Origin: Treponema sp.
GTDB taxonomy: Bacteria > Spirochaetota > Spirochaetia > Treponematales > Treponemataceae
DNA length: 64,000 nucleotides
Reading direction: 5' to 3'
NCBI GenBank assembly: GCA_017550685.1
Contig: JAFZOJ010000034.1
Span: 100,708-164,707 of the forward strand
Of the stretch, positions 1-9,084 are shown in pieces. A model generated the notes under the pieces. It did no database searches and was not told where the DNA came from. It saw nothing but the letters and a program-made list of their open reading frames with translations. Position 1 is the stretch's first letter. Each line of letters opens with the position of its first letter. Position numbers and translations under genes: made by a program.

Positions 1-1
1 C

Positions 2-1078
2 TGGTTTGATAATTTTGACTGCGACAGAATTGATACGTATCTTGAGCAGGCATATCTTACAGCCTTTGCAAAACCAAAGGAAATGATGATGTTCTGCTGG
101 CCTTCTCTTGTGAATAATAAACGTTCTACTCCGCTAGGATTTATGTATGAACGGCTGGATGCAATTGTGGGGCAGCTTGGAAATCCTGTGGGATTAAAAG
201 TATACATTCCGTTTAATTCTAAGGGAGAAGACCATTTAGAAGATTTCCTTGGCATGGCAGGAATTCCTATGGAACCGGTTTGTGATTTCCCGGAGTATGA
301 TGAAGGGGCTGGTGCTGCAGGATGCAAGGTTATGGTAACAGCCGCTTCTTTAAAAGACGAAAAGATTCTGGAAAAAATAGAAACTTTTGCAGCAGCCGGT
401 GGAAACGTAATTGCTACAGCAGGTTTTATAATCGGAGCTCTGCAGAAAAATCCGGAGCAGCTTGGTAAACTAACGAGTGTTAGTTATACAAACCGCACTC
501 TTACTGCAGATGAATTCCAGTGTGCCTGTGCAAGCCCAATGGGAAAGAATTATATCAAAACTGCCGGGCCGATCACCTACCGTCTGCTTGAACACAGAAA
601 CAATGCAACCTGGTCTGTAATGAATGCGGGCCATGGCGAATATCATGAAAGCATTTTGTGCTATGACACTTACGGCAAGGGAAGGCTTACAATTGTTAAT
701 CTGCCAGAAATGCCTTCTAAAATTTATGAGCTTCCATCTCAAGTTTTAACTCAGATCCGACGCGAACTTAATTCAAACGGAATCTGGATAGACGGCGGGG
801 CAGGAGTTTCTCTGTTTACCTATGACAACAAAACCTTTGGACTTTATTGCCACATCTGGGACGGCTGCGTGCCTTGTGAATTTATGGTTCATGTAAAGGG
901 ACAGGCAAAGCAGCTCAAACGCATTAGCGACGGAACTCCGGTAATGCCTTGGAACAGACTTCCTATGGAGCCGGTTTATTCAAGGCAGCTTAATCCAATG
1001 AAGCCGGAAGAAGGAATTGAAACAGCATTTTATGTACGAATCCAGCCGGGAGATTTCTGCTTTTTTGAGATACAATGA
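2..1078 (+). CDS. C-terminal part of a probable glycoside-hydrolase-like protein (5' end outside window)
   Basis: The reading frame is open from the first bases of the window to a TGA at 1076-1078, so this is the 3' part of a longer gene and its start is not visible. About 358 residues remain. The first residues (W-F-D-N-F-D, then a hydrophobic strand) look like the end of a TIM-barrel enzyme. The middle has a Rossmann-like alternation with a G-G-N-V-I-A strand that resembles the trimerisation-type domain of GH42-like enzymes. The last ~100 residues look beta-rich. I do not recognise a catalytic motif, so the glycosidase assignment is inference from overall pattern only. Confidence 0.45.
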   Translation, partial: WFDNFDCDRIDTYLEQAYLTAFAKPKEMMMFCWPSLVNNKRSTPLGFMYERLDAIVGQLGNPVGLKVYIPFNSKGEDHLEDFLGMAGIPMEPVCDFPEYDEGAGAAGCKVMVTAASLKDEKILEKIETFAAAGGNVIATAGFIIGALQKNPEQLGKLTSVSYTNRTLTADEFQCACASPMGKNYIKTAGPITYRLLEHRNNATWSVMNAGHGEYHESILCYDTYGKGRLTIVNLPEMPSKIYELPSQVLTQIRRELNSNGIWIDGGAGVSLFTYDNKTFGLYCHIWDGCVPCEFMVHVKGQAKQLKRISDGTPVMPWNRLPMEPVYSRQLNPMKPEEGIETAFYVRIQPGDFCFFEIQ

Positions 1079-1109
1079 CGAAATCTTTTTTATGTGTTAA
1101 ACTTTTCTC

Positions 1110-1592
1110 ATGAAAAAAACAAATGCAATGCGTATTCTTGATGGGCTTGGAATTAACTACGAAGCTGCAGAATACGAGGATGACGGTGAACACGAACTTG
1201 CAAAAGGTGCAGCCCTGCGTATGTCAGAAAAGCTTGGGGTTGCGCCTGAAACTGTTTTTAAAACCATTGTAATGCGTACCGAGACAAAAGAAATCTGTGT
1301 TTTCTGTCAGAGTGCCGTAAGCGAAATCAATCTTAAAAAAGCAAGGCAGGCAGCGGGCTGTAAGGAAATTGGTCCTGTGCGTCCGGAAGAACTGCTTGGG
1401 CTTACAGGATACATTCGTGGCGGATGCACTCCAATTGGCATGAAAAAACAGTTCCGCACTTTTATTGATGAGACTGTCATTCTGCATGATAAGGTTTGTA
1501 TAAGCGGCGGGCAGCGCGGGGTACAGATAAAGCTGGCTCCCGATGATTTGATCCGTGCCGTTAATGCAACGGTTTGCGATTTAGAGTTATAG
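1110..1592 (+). CDS. ybaK: YbaK/EbsC-family aminoacyl-tRNA deacylase
   Basis: This 160-residue protein has the YbaK/EbsC length and fold signature. A conserved lysine sits in F-K-T-I-V (about residue 51), and the G-G-C-T-P-I-G loop lies at about 104-110. The family hydrolyses Cys-tRNA(Pro), trans-editing the mischarging made by prolyl-tRNA synthetase, in the cytoplasm. A full proS with its own editing insertion lies 8 kb away, so both cis- and trans-editing are present. No Shine-Dalgarno sequence precedes the ATG; a weak extended -10-like TGTTAAACT ends 6 bases upstream, which could mean a leaderless message. It follows the upstream gene by 31 bases. Confidence 0.9.
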   Translation: MKKTNAMRILDGLGINYEAAEYEDDGEHELAKGAALRMSEKLGVAPETVFKTIVMRTETKEICVFCQSAVSEINLKKARQAAGCKEIGPVRPEELLGLTGYIRGGCTPIGMKKQFRTFIDETVILHDKVCISGGQRGVQIKLAPDDLIRAVNATVCDLEL

Positions 1593-1631
1593 AATTATCA
1601 CTATATTTTCTTTATAATTTAGGCGTGTATT

Positions 1632-1800
1632 TCAATGGAATCCGGTGAAAGGCCGGAGCTGAGTGCGCAACTGTATGATGATTTATAAAAACCTGTTTAC
1701 AATCACTGAGGCCAGATTCTGCGGCTTTGGGAAGATTTGGTTTTTTGCACGATAAAGTGCGGTCGTCGAGTCAGGAAACTTTGGTACACGTTTACAGGCT
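1632..1800 (+). ncRNA. Cobalamin riboswitch
   Basis: A conserved AdoCbl-type leader runs from a GGTGAAA / GCCGGAGC segment through G-C-G-C-A-A-C-T-G-T, a CACTG...GGGAAG segment, and a B12-box-like GAGTCAGGAAACTTTGG at 1768-1784. It lies directly upstream of a lipoprotein and a TonB-dependent receptor, the expected target class. It should lower expression of both when cobalamin is plentiful. Confidence 0.9.
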
Positions 1801-1810
1801 GGCCCTGTAA

Positions 1811-1839
1811 CACTGCTCTTGTGGGCGGTGAACTTTTTT
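1811..1839 (+). terminator. Rho-independent terminator serving the cobalamin riboswitch
   Basis: CACTGC (1811-1816) pairs with GCGGTG (1825-1830), and a run of six T follows at 1834-1839. It stands between the B12 box and the first regulated gene, as expected for a transcription-terminating riboswitch. Confidence 0.75.
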
Positions 1840-1880
1840 AATTTTTGGGTTCTGCGCAATTTCGGAATCCGGAGACCTTT

Positions 1881-2324
1881 ATGAAAAACAATTCTTTTTC
1901 TCGTTTAAAACTGGCTGCAGTGCTGGTTTGTTTTGTATGTGCCTGTGCATTGTTTACAGGATGTGGTCCAAAGACTAAGCCGGCTTCTGTTTATGGAACA
2001 TGGAAGAGTGAATTTACAGGTGGTCACGATAGTTATGTGATAACAACAGACACAATTACTTATGAATCTGAATATACAGGATATCCTCCGTTTACTTGGG
2101 AAGGTTCTGTAGTTGAAGTAACAGATTCATATATTTACATCAAAAAGAGTGACAATAAATATTATTGTACAAGTTATAAAAATCTTACAGAAGAATCTTG
2201 TTCCTTCGCAGATGCATATAAAGATGGTGGAAAGGATAATACTGATACCTTGGACGAAGCCAAAACAGAATTTACTGTTGAAAACGGATATTACGGTAGA
2301 TACGGCGAATACAAACGCCAGTAA
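1881..2324 (+). CDS. Small lipoprotein under cobalamin-riboswitch control
   Basis: I place the start at the ATG at 1881, which has GGAG about six bases upstream; a TTG at 1845 would put codons before the signal peptide. The 147-residue product begins with a charged stretch, a hydrophobic core and the lipobox L-F-T-G-C, so it should be a lipoprotein. The mature part is about 115 residues, rich in Tyr, Thr and Asp and probably beta-rich. I recognise no family. The TonB-dependent receptor starts 9 bases downstream, so the two should be co-transcribed behind the riboswitch. A role in capturing corrinoid at the surface is inferred from context only. Confidence 0.75.
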   Translation: MKNNSFSRLKLAAVLVCFVCACALFTGCGPKTKPASVYGTWKSEFTGGHDSYVITTDTITYESEYTGYPPFTWEGSVVEVTDSYIYIKKSDNKYYCTSYKNLTEESCSFADAYKDGGKDNTDTLDEAKTEFTVENGYYGRYGEYKRQ

Positions 2325-2333
2325 CTTTCTTTC

Positions 2334-4295
2334 ATGAAAAAGTCTTCCTTAATCACAATCTTTTTATTCTCCTTTCTTCTTCTGAATGCACAGAATGCTT
2401 TGGAAGAAGAAAATCTACCGGAAATTATACTTCCTCCAATCACTACAATAATCGAAAGAGAAGAATCTCAGGTAGAGCAGAAAAAGGTTTATACTCAGGA
2501 AGAAATTGAACAGTATCATGCCTCTTCGCTTACAGATTTTCTGCAGGCGACAGGCATGCAGATTTTATGCTATGGCAGCTACGGACTTGAACAAAAGCCT
2601 TCTATCCGCGGGTTTACAGACGAAACTGTCCGGGTTGTGATTGACGGTGTGTGCATGAATAACGCCCAGTACGGCACCTTTGATTTTTCGACAATCAACA
2701 TAGATGACATAGAAAAAATAGAAATTGTAAAAGGCGGATTTACAGAAGGTGTGAGTGATGAAGGAGCTGTGGGCGGAGTTATCTACATCACTACAAAAAA
2801 ATATTCTTACAAACCGGAGTTTGATTCCGACACACAGCTCAAAACTTTTTTTGTAAAAACCCAGCCGGTAGATTTTGTTTCTCAAAGCTTTGGCATCAGT
2901 TCTCCGGTCGGCGCCAAAAAAGATACATTCATAAAAGAAAGCCTCAAGGCCTGCTATGCCGCAAACAAATATCTTTATACTCAAAAGCTCAACAACTTCA
3001 ATCCTAATGTCCGCTACTTTGATTTTGTCCCTGAAAATTCCAAAAGGGTTGTAAGGGAAAATTCTCAGGTTGGTGATGTTCAAAACAGCTTTAAGGCGAG
3101 CCAGTATTTTGGAAGCGGAAACTGTTTTTCGGCAGGAGACATTTTTTATTTTGGACACAAGCATGTTCCAAACGTGGAGTTTTCAACCGACAACGGCATC
3201 CAGAAGGATTTGAACAACGCACTTACACTGTCACTTTATAATCCGGAAGTTCTGGGCAAGGTAAAAATGCAGAATTCTCTTTCCTGGATTTTTGATCACC
3301 GTAACTACGACGCACCATCAGAGCATTCAATTCACAAGATTAATACTGTACGTTATGCATTTTTCGTCAGTTCAAACGAAGAAGAAAAATATAATCAGAA
3401 CGCAAGCGTGACCCTGGATTTTACACATCTTAATTCAACAAACGATGGAAAGCACTATCAGTTTACGGGAACCATAAAGGAAACAAGTCAGTTTGAATTT
3501 AACGACACCTTTAGCATGAGCGTTCCGCTGGCCATCAAATTCTGCAATAAAAATTTTGCGTTTATTCCCAAGGCGGGAATCAAATTCACAACAGAAAAGC
3601 TGGACTTTTTCCTAAACGGTTACCGCATGGTTCAGTTCCCGACGATGGATGATTTGTACTGGGAGGCCGGAGACTTTTACGGAAACCCTGACCTTAAACC
3701 TGAAGACGGATGGGGCGGAGAATTCATCATCAACGGACATGACATCTGGCTGCCGTTTTCTCTTTGCATTTATACAAACTATTACAAGGAAAAAATTCAA
3801 TGGACAACGGTTGCGTTGCCGGGTAAAAATACCGCCACCTGGATGACCCAGAATGTTGCCAGTGCTTTTTATCTTGGCGCCGACGTAGAATTTGAAAAGC
3901 ACTTTTTTGATGATAAATTCTTAATCCGGGGAAACCTGGAATATCTGTACACAAGACTGCTCGACAAATCAAACACCCTGACCTACGGAAACAAAATAAT
4001 GTGGACGCCGGATCTGACCGCAAGCCTTTACATGTCCTATGACCTTGAAAAAGCAGGCATTAAAAAAATCACACTGGACGCCAGCTACACCGGAAAACGC
4101 TACAAAACAAATATGAATCTTGCCTATCTTTACCCATACTGCCTTGTAAATGCGGGAGTTCAATTTCAGGACATCAAGCGGGTTTCTCCATATCTAAGAA
4201 TCGAAAACCTTTTGAACACAAGCTATCAGTCTGTAGAGGATTATCCTATGCCGGGAATCTCAGTTTTGATTGGTGCACGAATTAAAAAACTTTAA
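2334..4295 (+). CDS. btuB: TonB-dependent outer-membrane receptor, probably for cobalamin
   Basis: The 653-residue protein has an N-terminal signal peptide (MKKSSL... to about residue 20). A TonB-box-like and plug region follows at about 50-155, with the typical S-I-R-G-F, V-V-I-D-G-V and I-E-I-V-K-G-G motifs. The rest is a ~22-strand barrel ending in a short C-terminal strand. The family imports corrinoids, haem or siderophores using TonB energy. The upstream cobalamin riboswitch points to vitamin B12 or another corrinoid. No Shine-Dalgarno sequence is seen in the 9-base gap after the lipoprotein gene, so translation is probably coupled to it. No TonB/ExbBD or BtuCDF genes lie nearby. Confidence 0.85.
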   Translation: MKKSSLITIFLFSFLLLNAQNALEEENLPEIILPPITTIIEREESQVEQKKVYTQEEIEQYHASSLTDFLQATGMQILCYGSYGLEQKPSIRGFTDETVRVVIDGVCMNNAQYGTFDFSTINIDDIEKIEIVKGGFTEGVSDEGAVGGVIYITTKKYSYKPEFDSDTQLKTFFVKTQPVDFVSQSFGISSPVGAKKDTFIKESLKACYAANKYLYTQKLNNFNPNVRYFDFVPENSKRVVRENSQVGDVQNSFKASQYFGSGNCFSAGDIFYFGHKHVPNVEFSTDNGIQKDLNNALTLSLYNPEVLGKVKMQNSLSWIFDHRNYDAPSEHSIHKINTVRYAFFVSSNEEEKYNQNASVTLDFTHLNSTNDGKHYQFTGTIKETSQFEFNDTFSMSVPLAIKFCNKNFAFIPKAGIKFTTEKLDFFLNGYRMVQFPTMDDLYWEAGDFYGNPDLKPEDGWGGEFIINGHDIWLPFSLCIYTNYYKEKIQWTTVALPGKNTATWMTQNVASAFYLGADVEFEKHFFDDKFLIRGNLEYLYTRLLDKSNTLTYGNKIMWTPDLTASLYMSYDLEKAGIKKITLDASYTGKRYKTNMNLAYLYPYCLVNAGVQFQDIKRVSPYLRIENLLNTSYQSVEDYPMPGISVLIGARIKKL

Positions 4296-4343
4296 TTTGC
4301 TTAAATTAATTTAATATTTGTGAAAATAATTTTGACTCATATA

Positions 4344-4372
4344 TTGTAGAAACTTTAAAAAAAAACTATTAT
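4344..4372 (+). promoter_or_regulatory. Predicted sigma-70-type promoter of the transhydrogenase operon
   Basis: TTGTAG (4344-4349), a 17-base spacer and TATTAT (4367-4372) lie 40 bases before the pntAA start. A clear AGGTGG ribosome-binding site follows at 4402-4407. Confidence 0.55.
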
Positions 4373-4412
4373 ATAAAATTAATACAATAAAACACAATTC
4401 AGGTGGTTTGAC

Positions 4413-5543
4413 ATGAAGAAAGTACTTGTCTGTAAAGAGATGGATCCTCTTGAAACCCGTGTTGCCCTGATTCCGGACGACATTAAAAAGCTTGCTGCCA
4501 TGGGATTTGAGTTCCAGGTTGTAAGTGGTGCTGGCCTTAAAAGTGGTTTTGCTGATGATGCTTATACTGCTGCCGGTGCTAAGATTATTAAAAAAGAAGA
4601 AGACGGATATGATTCAAGCGAAATTATTGTTCGCATCATGAAGCCTAAGACAACAAAGGGTATGAAAAAAGATACCTTCCATATCAGTTATATGGACCCG
4701 TTCAACGAAAAAGATTTGCTGAACGAATTTGCTAAGAATGGTCTTCAGGCTGTTTCATTGGAAATGATTCCGCGTTCTACTATCGCACAGAAGATGGACG
4801 TTCAGTCGTCACAGACTTCTCTTGCCGGATACGTTGCAGTTGTTAATGCTGCAGCCAAGCTTCCAAAAATCCTTCCTATGATGGTTACTCCTGCCGGTAC
4901 AATTAATCCTGCTCGTGTATTCATTATTGGTGTTGGTGTTGCAGGGCTTCAGGCTATTGCTACTGCTAAACGTCTTGGTGCCCGTGTAGACGCATTCGAT
5001 ACTCGTCCTGTTGTAGAAGAGCAGGTTAAATCTCTTGGTGCTTCATTCGTAAAGATTGACCTTGGAGAAATGGGACAGACTGCTCAGGGTTATGCTAAAG
5101 AGCTTACACCGGAACAGATTGCTAAACAGAAGGAAGCACAGGCTAAGGTTTGTGAACGCTCAAATATCGTTATTACAACTGCTAAGGTATTCGGTCGCAA
5201 GGCTCCACGCCTTATCGAAAAGAACGTTCTTGACCGCATGATGCCGGGTTCTATCGTTGTTGATATGGCTGTATCTACCGGTGGTAACGTAGAAGGCTCT
5301 AAGCTCTTTGAAAACGTTGTTACAGAAAACGGCGTAACAATCATGAGTGGTGATCTTCTTGAGCGCCAGGTTCCGTTTGATGCATCAAAGATGTTCAGTG
5401 GAAACATTACAGCTTTCCTTACACACTTCTACAATAAAGATTCAAAAGAATTCGAAGTTCGCATGGAAGATGATATCATGAAGGGTTGTCTGCTCACACA
5501 GGGTGGACAGATTATTCACGAAAGATTTAAAGAGGCAAAATAG
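4413..5543 (+). CDS. pntAA: NAD(P) transhydrogenase alpha subunit, part 1 (NAD-binding dI)
   Basis: This 376-residue protein is the soluble domain I of proton-translocating transhydrogenase. It opens with the alanine-dehydrogenase-like N-terminal domain (E-T-R-V-A-L-I-P). The central Rossmann motif G-V-G-V-A-G lies at about residue 170, followed by R-V-D-A-F-D-T-R-P. The enzyme couples hydride transfer between NADH and NADP+ to proton movement across the inner membrane, supplying NADPH. The alpha subunit is split: the membrane part is the separate next gene. The ATG has a good AGGTGG ribosome-binding site. The gap to pntAB is filled by a dispersed palindrome. Confidence 0.95.
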   Translation: MKKVLVCKEMDPLETRVALIPDDIKKLAAMGFEFQVVSGAGLKSGFADDAYTAAGAKIIKKEEDGYDSSEIIVRIMKPKTTKGMKKDTFHISYMDPFNEKDLLNEFAKNGLQAVSLEMIPRSTIAQKMDVQSSQTSLAGYVAVVNAAAKLPKILPMMVTPAGTINPARVFIIGVGVAGLQAIATAKRLGARVDAFDTRPVVEEQVKSLGASFVKIDLGEMGQTAQGYAKELTPEQIAKQKEAQAKVCERSNIVITTAKVFGRKAPRLIEKNVLDRMMPGSIVVDMAVSTGGNVEGSKLFENVVTENGVTIMSGDLLERQVPFDASKMFSGNITAFLTHFYNKDSKEFEVRMEDDIMKGCLLTQGGQIIHERFKEAK

Positions 5544-5554
5544 GGCGTCACCCC

Positions 5555-5624
5555 TGTCATTCCCGTGCTTGACACGGGAATCTCATCTTATGAAGAGATT
5601 GTCGGGTCAAGCCCGACAATGACA
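5555..5624. repeat. Dispersed palindrome, family 1
   Basis: TGTCATT...AATGACA encloses two inner hairpins, one built on the GTGCTTGACAC core and one on GTCGGGTCAAGCCCGAC. The same family recurs at 37879-37947, 51645-51672 and 58205-58270. This copy sits inside the pntAA-pntAB gap. Confidence 0.85.
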
Positions 5625-5656
5625 TAGGGCATGACATTCACATAGGAGTATTTATT

Positions 5657-5944
5657 ATGGATATAATGCTTATTTTCGTATTTGTTATTGCGGCTTTCCT
5701 TGGTGTTGAGCTTATTTCAAAGGTTCCTTCACAGCTTCACACACCACTTATGTCAGGAACAAACGCAATTTCTGGTATTACAGTTGTTGGTGCCATCACT
5801 GTTACTGCAGTTGGTGTTGGCGGAAAGGTTGGACTTATCCTTGGCTTCCTTGCAATCGTATTTGCTACAATCAACGTTGTTGGTGGATACCTTGTAACAG
5901 ACAGAATGCTCGGTATGTTCAAGAAAAAAGATGCTAAAAAATAA
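5657..5944 (+). CDS. pntAB: NAD(P) transhydrogenase alpha subunit, part 2 (membrane)
   Basis: The 95-residue protein has three hydrophobic segments and the family sequence S-Q-L-H-T-P-L-M-S-G-T-N-A-I-S-G. That is the membrane part of transhydrogenase domain II, carrying helices that form the proton channel with PntB. A ribosome-binding site (AGGAG) precedes the ATG. pntB starts 12 bases downstream with its own GGTGG-like site, so the two are co-transcribed. Confidence 0.95.
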   Translation: MDIMLIFVFVIAAFLGVELISKVPSQLHTPLMSGTNAISGITVVGAITVTAVGVGGKVGLILGFLAIVFATINVVGGYLVTDRMLGMFKKKDAKK

Positions 5945-5956
5945 GGTGGCCGCAGA

Positions 5957-7384
5957 ATGTCTGATATAGTTATTAAAATTTTGTACATGGTATCTTGTAT
6001 CTTCTTTATCCGCGGTATTAAACTGCTTGGAAAAACAGATACAGCCCGCAAGGGAAATCTTTATTCTTCAATTGGTATGCTCATTGCCTGTGTAACAGTT
6101 CTTTGCGAAAAGCAGGTAATTGGTTCATGGAACGCAGATCCACTTCAGAACGGATATGTATACATTGCAGCTGCAATCATCATTGGTTCTGTAATCGGTA
6201 TCATCTGGTCTAAGAAAGTAGAAATGACAGGAATGCCACAGCTTGTTGCTTTGTTCAACGGTTTTGGTGGTCTTTCATCTTTGCTCGTTGCTATTGCTCA
6301 GTATGTTTGCCAGCCTAAGGGAGACTACTTTACAGCTGCTTCTCTTGGTTTGACAATTGCAATTGGTGCCGTAGCATTTACAGGTTCGGTTGTTGCATGG
6401 GGTAAGCTTTCTGGAAAGGCCTTCAAAAAGAATGTTGCTATTCCTTTCAAGAACGCACTCAACGCAATCATTTGTGTAATCGGATTTTTGGGAATTGTTG
6501 CTTACGCTTTCTTCACAGCAAACAACCCATTCGGTCTTTCAAATATTGAATTCATTGGTATTGTAGTTTCTACAGCTGCCTTCCTCATCCTTGGATTTAC
6601 AATGGTAATTCCAATTGGTGGTGGCGATATGCCGGTTATCATTTCCTTCTTGAACGCTTTGTCTGGTCTTGCTGCTGCATTCGCCGGATTTGCAATCAAC
6701 AATACAGTACTTGTAGTTTCTGGATGTCTCGTTGGAGCTTCTGGTCTTATTCTCACACTCATCATGTGTAAGGCTATGAACCGCAAGTTCTCTAACCTTC
6801 TTTTCAAGAGCTTTGGTGGTTCAAAGAAGAAGGCTGGTGCAAATGGTCCTGCAAAGGAACCAAAGGCAATTTCTGTAGAAGATGCTTATGTAATCCTCGA
6901 AGCTGCAAAGAACGTTGTTATTGTTCCTGGATATGGTATGGCTGTTGCTCAGGCTCAGCACGCTGTAAAGGAACTCTGCGACAAGCTCGAAGCAAATGGT
7001 GCCGAAGTAAACTTTGCAATTCACCCTGTTGCCGGTCGTATGCCTGGTCATATGAACGTTCTTCTTGCCGAAGCAAATGTTCCTTATGAACAGCTCAAGA
7101 CAAGCGATGAAATGAATCCACAGATGAGCAATGTTGATGTTGCAATCATTATTGGTGCAAACGACGTTGTAAACCCGGATGCTATTCACGATCAGGGCTC
7201 TCCACTTTATGGTATGCCAATCGTAAATGCTCACGAAGCAAAGACTGTATTTGTTCTTAAACGTGGTAAGGGTACAGGATTCTCTGGTGTAGAAAACCCA
7301 CTCTTTACAAACGACAATACAGTTATGATTTACGGTGATGCTAAGTCTACTGTAAGTCAGCTGGTAAGTGAGTTTAATTCATAA
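5957..7384 (+). CDS. pntB: NAD(P) transhydrogenase beta subunit
   Basis: The 475-residue subunit starts with about eight or nine membrane helices (residues 1-275; motif G-G-G-D-M-P-V). A soluble NADP-binding domain III follows, with V-P-G-Y-G-M-A-V-A-Q-A-Q at about residue 320 and G-A-N-D-V-V-N near 395. It completes the PntAA/AB/B proton pump and should be the main NADPH source linked to the membrane potential. Its last 11 bases overlap the 3' end of the convergent YgjV-acetyltransferase gene. Confidence 0.95.
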   Translation: MSDIVIKILYMVSCIFFIRGIKLLGKTDTARKGNLYSSIGMLIACVTVLCEKQVIGSWNADPLQNGYVYIAAAIIIGSVIGIIWSKKVEMTGMPQLVALFNGFGGLSSLLVAIAQYVCQPKGDYFTAASLGLTIAIGAVAFTGSVVAWGKLSGKAFKKNVAIPFKNALNAIICVIGFLGIVAYAFFTANNPFGLSNIEFIGIVVSTAAFLILGFTMVIPIGGGDMPVIISFLNALSGLAAAFAGFAINNTVLVVSGCLVGASGLILTLIMCKAMNRKFSNLLFKSFGGSKKKAGANGPAKEPKAISVEDAYVILEAAKNVVIVPGYGMAVAQAQHAVKELCDKLEANGAEVNFAIHPVAGRMPGHMNVLLAEANVPYEQLKTSDEMNPQMSNVDVAIIIGANDVVNPDAIHDQGSPLYGMPIVNAHEAKTVFVLKRGKGTGFSGVENPLFTNDNTVMIYGDAKSTVSQLVSEFNS

Positions 7385-7994
7385 GGTCTTTTACAAAATA
7401 CAGTTCTGATTTTGTAAAGCCCATCTTTTTAAGATATTTTTGATGCTGAAGGTCGTTAGTTGCGGCCTTCAGTTTTTTTATGCCCTGAACGGCAAGCTGG
7501 TTGTAAAGGAATCGTCCTACAGAAGTGTCGCGGTAGGCAGGAGTGGTATAGTCGAGGCAAACTGTAAGGGTGCTGTCTTCTTGTGGAGCGGCAACAAAAA
7601 CTCCGGCGCAGGTTTCCTTGCAGCAGACAAGATAAATTACCTGGCCCGGTTCAACATTCTTAAAATCAGGGAAAAATTTTTTTATTTCAGTCTGGTTTTC
7701 CTGCAGAAAATGCTTAAGATACAAATCGCTGCTTTTTACCTTTACAACAGAATATTCCTTTTTTGTGTTCAAAAGCTTGTACAGGTTCACTATGTTTATG
7801 ATTATGAGCGCAACCTGCATAGCGGCTGTAGGGTAGGAGTGAATGCAAAGGGCATAGGCGCCAAAGATTACGCTTCCTGTCATGTTTATGATTCTGAGCT
7901 TTACTACAGAAGTCATAAGCATGGAAACAATTACAAGAGCAGAGCCAATGTATCCGACAATTTCGATAATCTGCTTTATATCAATGTTTGCCAT
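7374..7994 (-). CDS. YgjV-like membrane domain fused to a GNAT acetyltransferase
   Basis: Residues 1-75 form three hydrophobic helices resembling the YgjV inner-membrane family (G-Y-I-G-S-A-L, then I-I-N-I-V-N-L-Y-K). Residues 80-206 look like a GNAT fold: an acidic beta strand, a Y-R-D-T-S-V-G-R-F-L-Y-N-Q-L helix standing where the acetyl-CoA loop belongs, and the ending K-K-M-G-F. The classical R/Q-x-x-G-x-G/A loop is degenerate. The protein would place an acetyltransferase-like domain on the cytoplasmic face of the membrane; its substrate is unknown. The start lies just past the stop of the upstream secreted-protein gene, with AAGGA inside that gene's end. Confidence 0.7.
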   Translation of the reverse strand: MANIDIKQIIEIVGYIGSALVIVSMLMTSVVKLRIINMTGSVIFGAYALCIHSYPTAAMQVALIIINIVNLYKLLNTKKEYSVVKVKSSDLYLKHFLQENQTEIKKFFPDFKNVEPGQVIYLVCCKETCAGVFVAAPQEDSTLTVCLDYTTPAYRDTSVGRFLYNQLAVQGIKKLKAATNDLQHQKYLKKMGFTKSELYFVKDLMN

Positions 7995-7999
7995 TAAGC

Positions 8000-9067
8000 T
8001 TAGTCCTTAAAGGATTTTAAAAGTTTTGTATAATAGCTGCTTTTTTCGAGGTAACTGTCTTCAAAGGTTGCAAGAGAAACATAGCTGCTCTGATTTTTTG
8101 CAGGATACTTTGTTAATTCTTTGATGATGTAAACAACTTTGCCGGTTTGTGGCTGAGAAGATTTTACCAGGATTTTTGTAAGATGTTTTTTTGCATCCTT
8201 AGTAAGCTCCATTGTTTCAAAATCAGTATATGAACCGTCTGTGCTTTCGATAATTCTGCGCTGAACATAAAGATCGTTTACGGCAGCGTCTTCAAAATAA
8301 ACCGGAACTGTGGCAATTGTAAGAAAGGCATCGTCGCCGTAAACCCAGCAGTTGTCCATCGGTTGTTCCCAGTTGGAATCAAGAGTGATTGTCTGGCCGT
8401 CCATTGTTGTAAACTTTTTGGCCTTTCCCTTGATTTTTGTTTTTGTTGGTGCGTGATATGGTTTGGCAGGAATAAGGCCTTTAAAATCTTCAAAGCTCTT
8501 GTCCGGTGCGTTCAAAAGTCTTCCGAATGTAACGCATGAAAGGATTACGGTTCCGTCTTCGGCAGTAATGCTCTTTATGTTAAAAAGTGGAACAAGGCTG
8601 TCAAAGCAGATTGTAATTTTTCCGCCGAACTGCTCGTAGTTCTGGGTTGAATTTACAGGCTCTGCACCAAGTTCAAAAAGCTTAATGCGGCGTGAAGAAA
8701 ATTCATAAAGAATGTCGTGCAGGTAGTTAAGAATATCAATATCGTCTTCCGAAGTAACATCAATTTCCGAAATAATTTTTTCGCCTGTCATATCCAGAAA
8801 ATCAGATTCTATATTTAATGAAAAAAGCAGGGCGATGTTTTTTTCCGGTGCTGCATATTCGCGGCTGGCAGGTGCATAATATCTTATCTGATAAGATTCA
8901 TTATCATAATTTAAAATTCCGATATAGCTTTCGCGTGCAAAAGAATAGTCGCGGTAGTATACGTATTCGCCAAAGGTGTCCGGAACAAACGGAGTAAAGC
9001 CGGGCAGCGCAAATGCCACAGCTGCACCGCAGATAAGGATTATTAATGTTAGAAGAAGTTTTTTCAT
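8000..9067 (-). CDS. Secreted protein of unknown function
   Basis: The 355-residue product has a clean signal peptide (MKKLLLTLIILICGAAVAFA) with cleavage likely near residue 20. The mature protein is mixed alpha/beta, with many Tyr, Asp and Lys and a central K-F-T-T-M-D-G-Q stretch. I do not recognise a family. AGGAA precedes the ATG. A dispersed palindrome separates it from proS upstream. The YgjV-GNAT gene begins six bases after its stop, so the two are likely one transcript. Confidence 0.65.
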   Translation of the reverse strand: MKKLLLTLIILICGAAVAFALPGFTPFVPDTFGEYVYYRDYSFARESYIGILNYDNESYQIRYYAPASREYAAPEKNIALLFSLNIESDFLDMTGEKIISEIDVTSEDDIDILNYLHDILYEFSSRRIKLFELGAEPVNSTQNYEQFGGKITICFDSLVPLFNIKSITAEDGTVILSCVTFGRLLNAPDKSFEDFKGLIPAKPYHAPTKTKIKGKAKKFTTMDGQTITLDSNWEQPMDNCWVYGDDAFLTIATVPVYFEDAAVNDLYVQRRIIESTDGSYTDFETMELTKDAKKHLTKILVKSSQPQTGKVVYIIKELTKYPAKNQSSYVSLATFEDSYLEKSSYYTKLLKSFKD

Positions 9068-9084
9068 ATAAAGTTCCTATAAAA

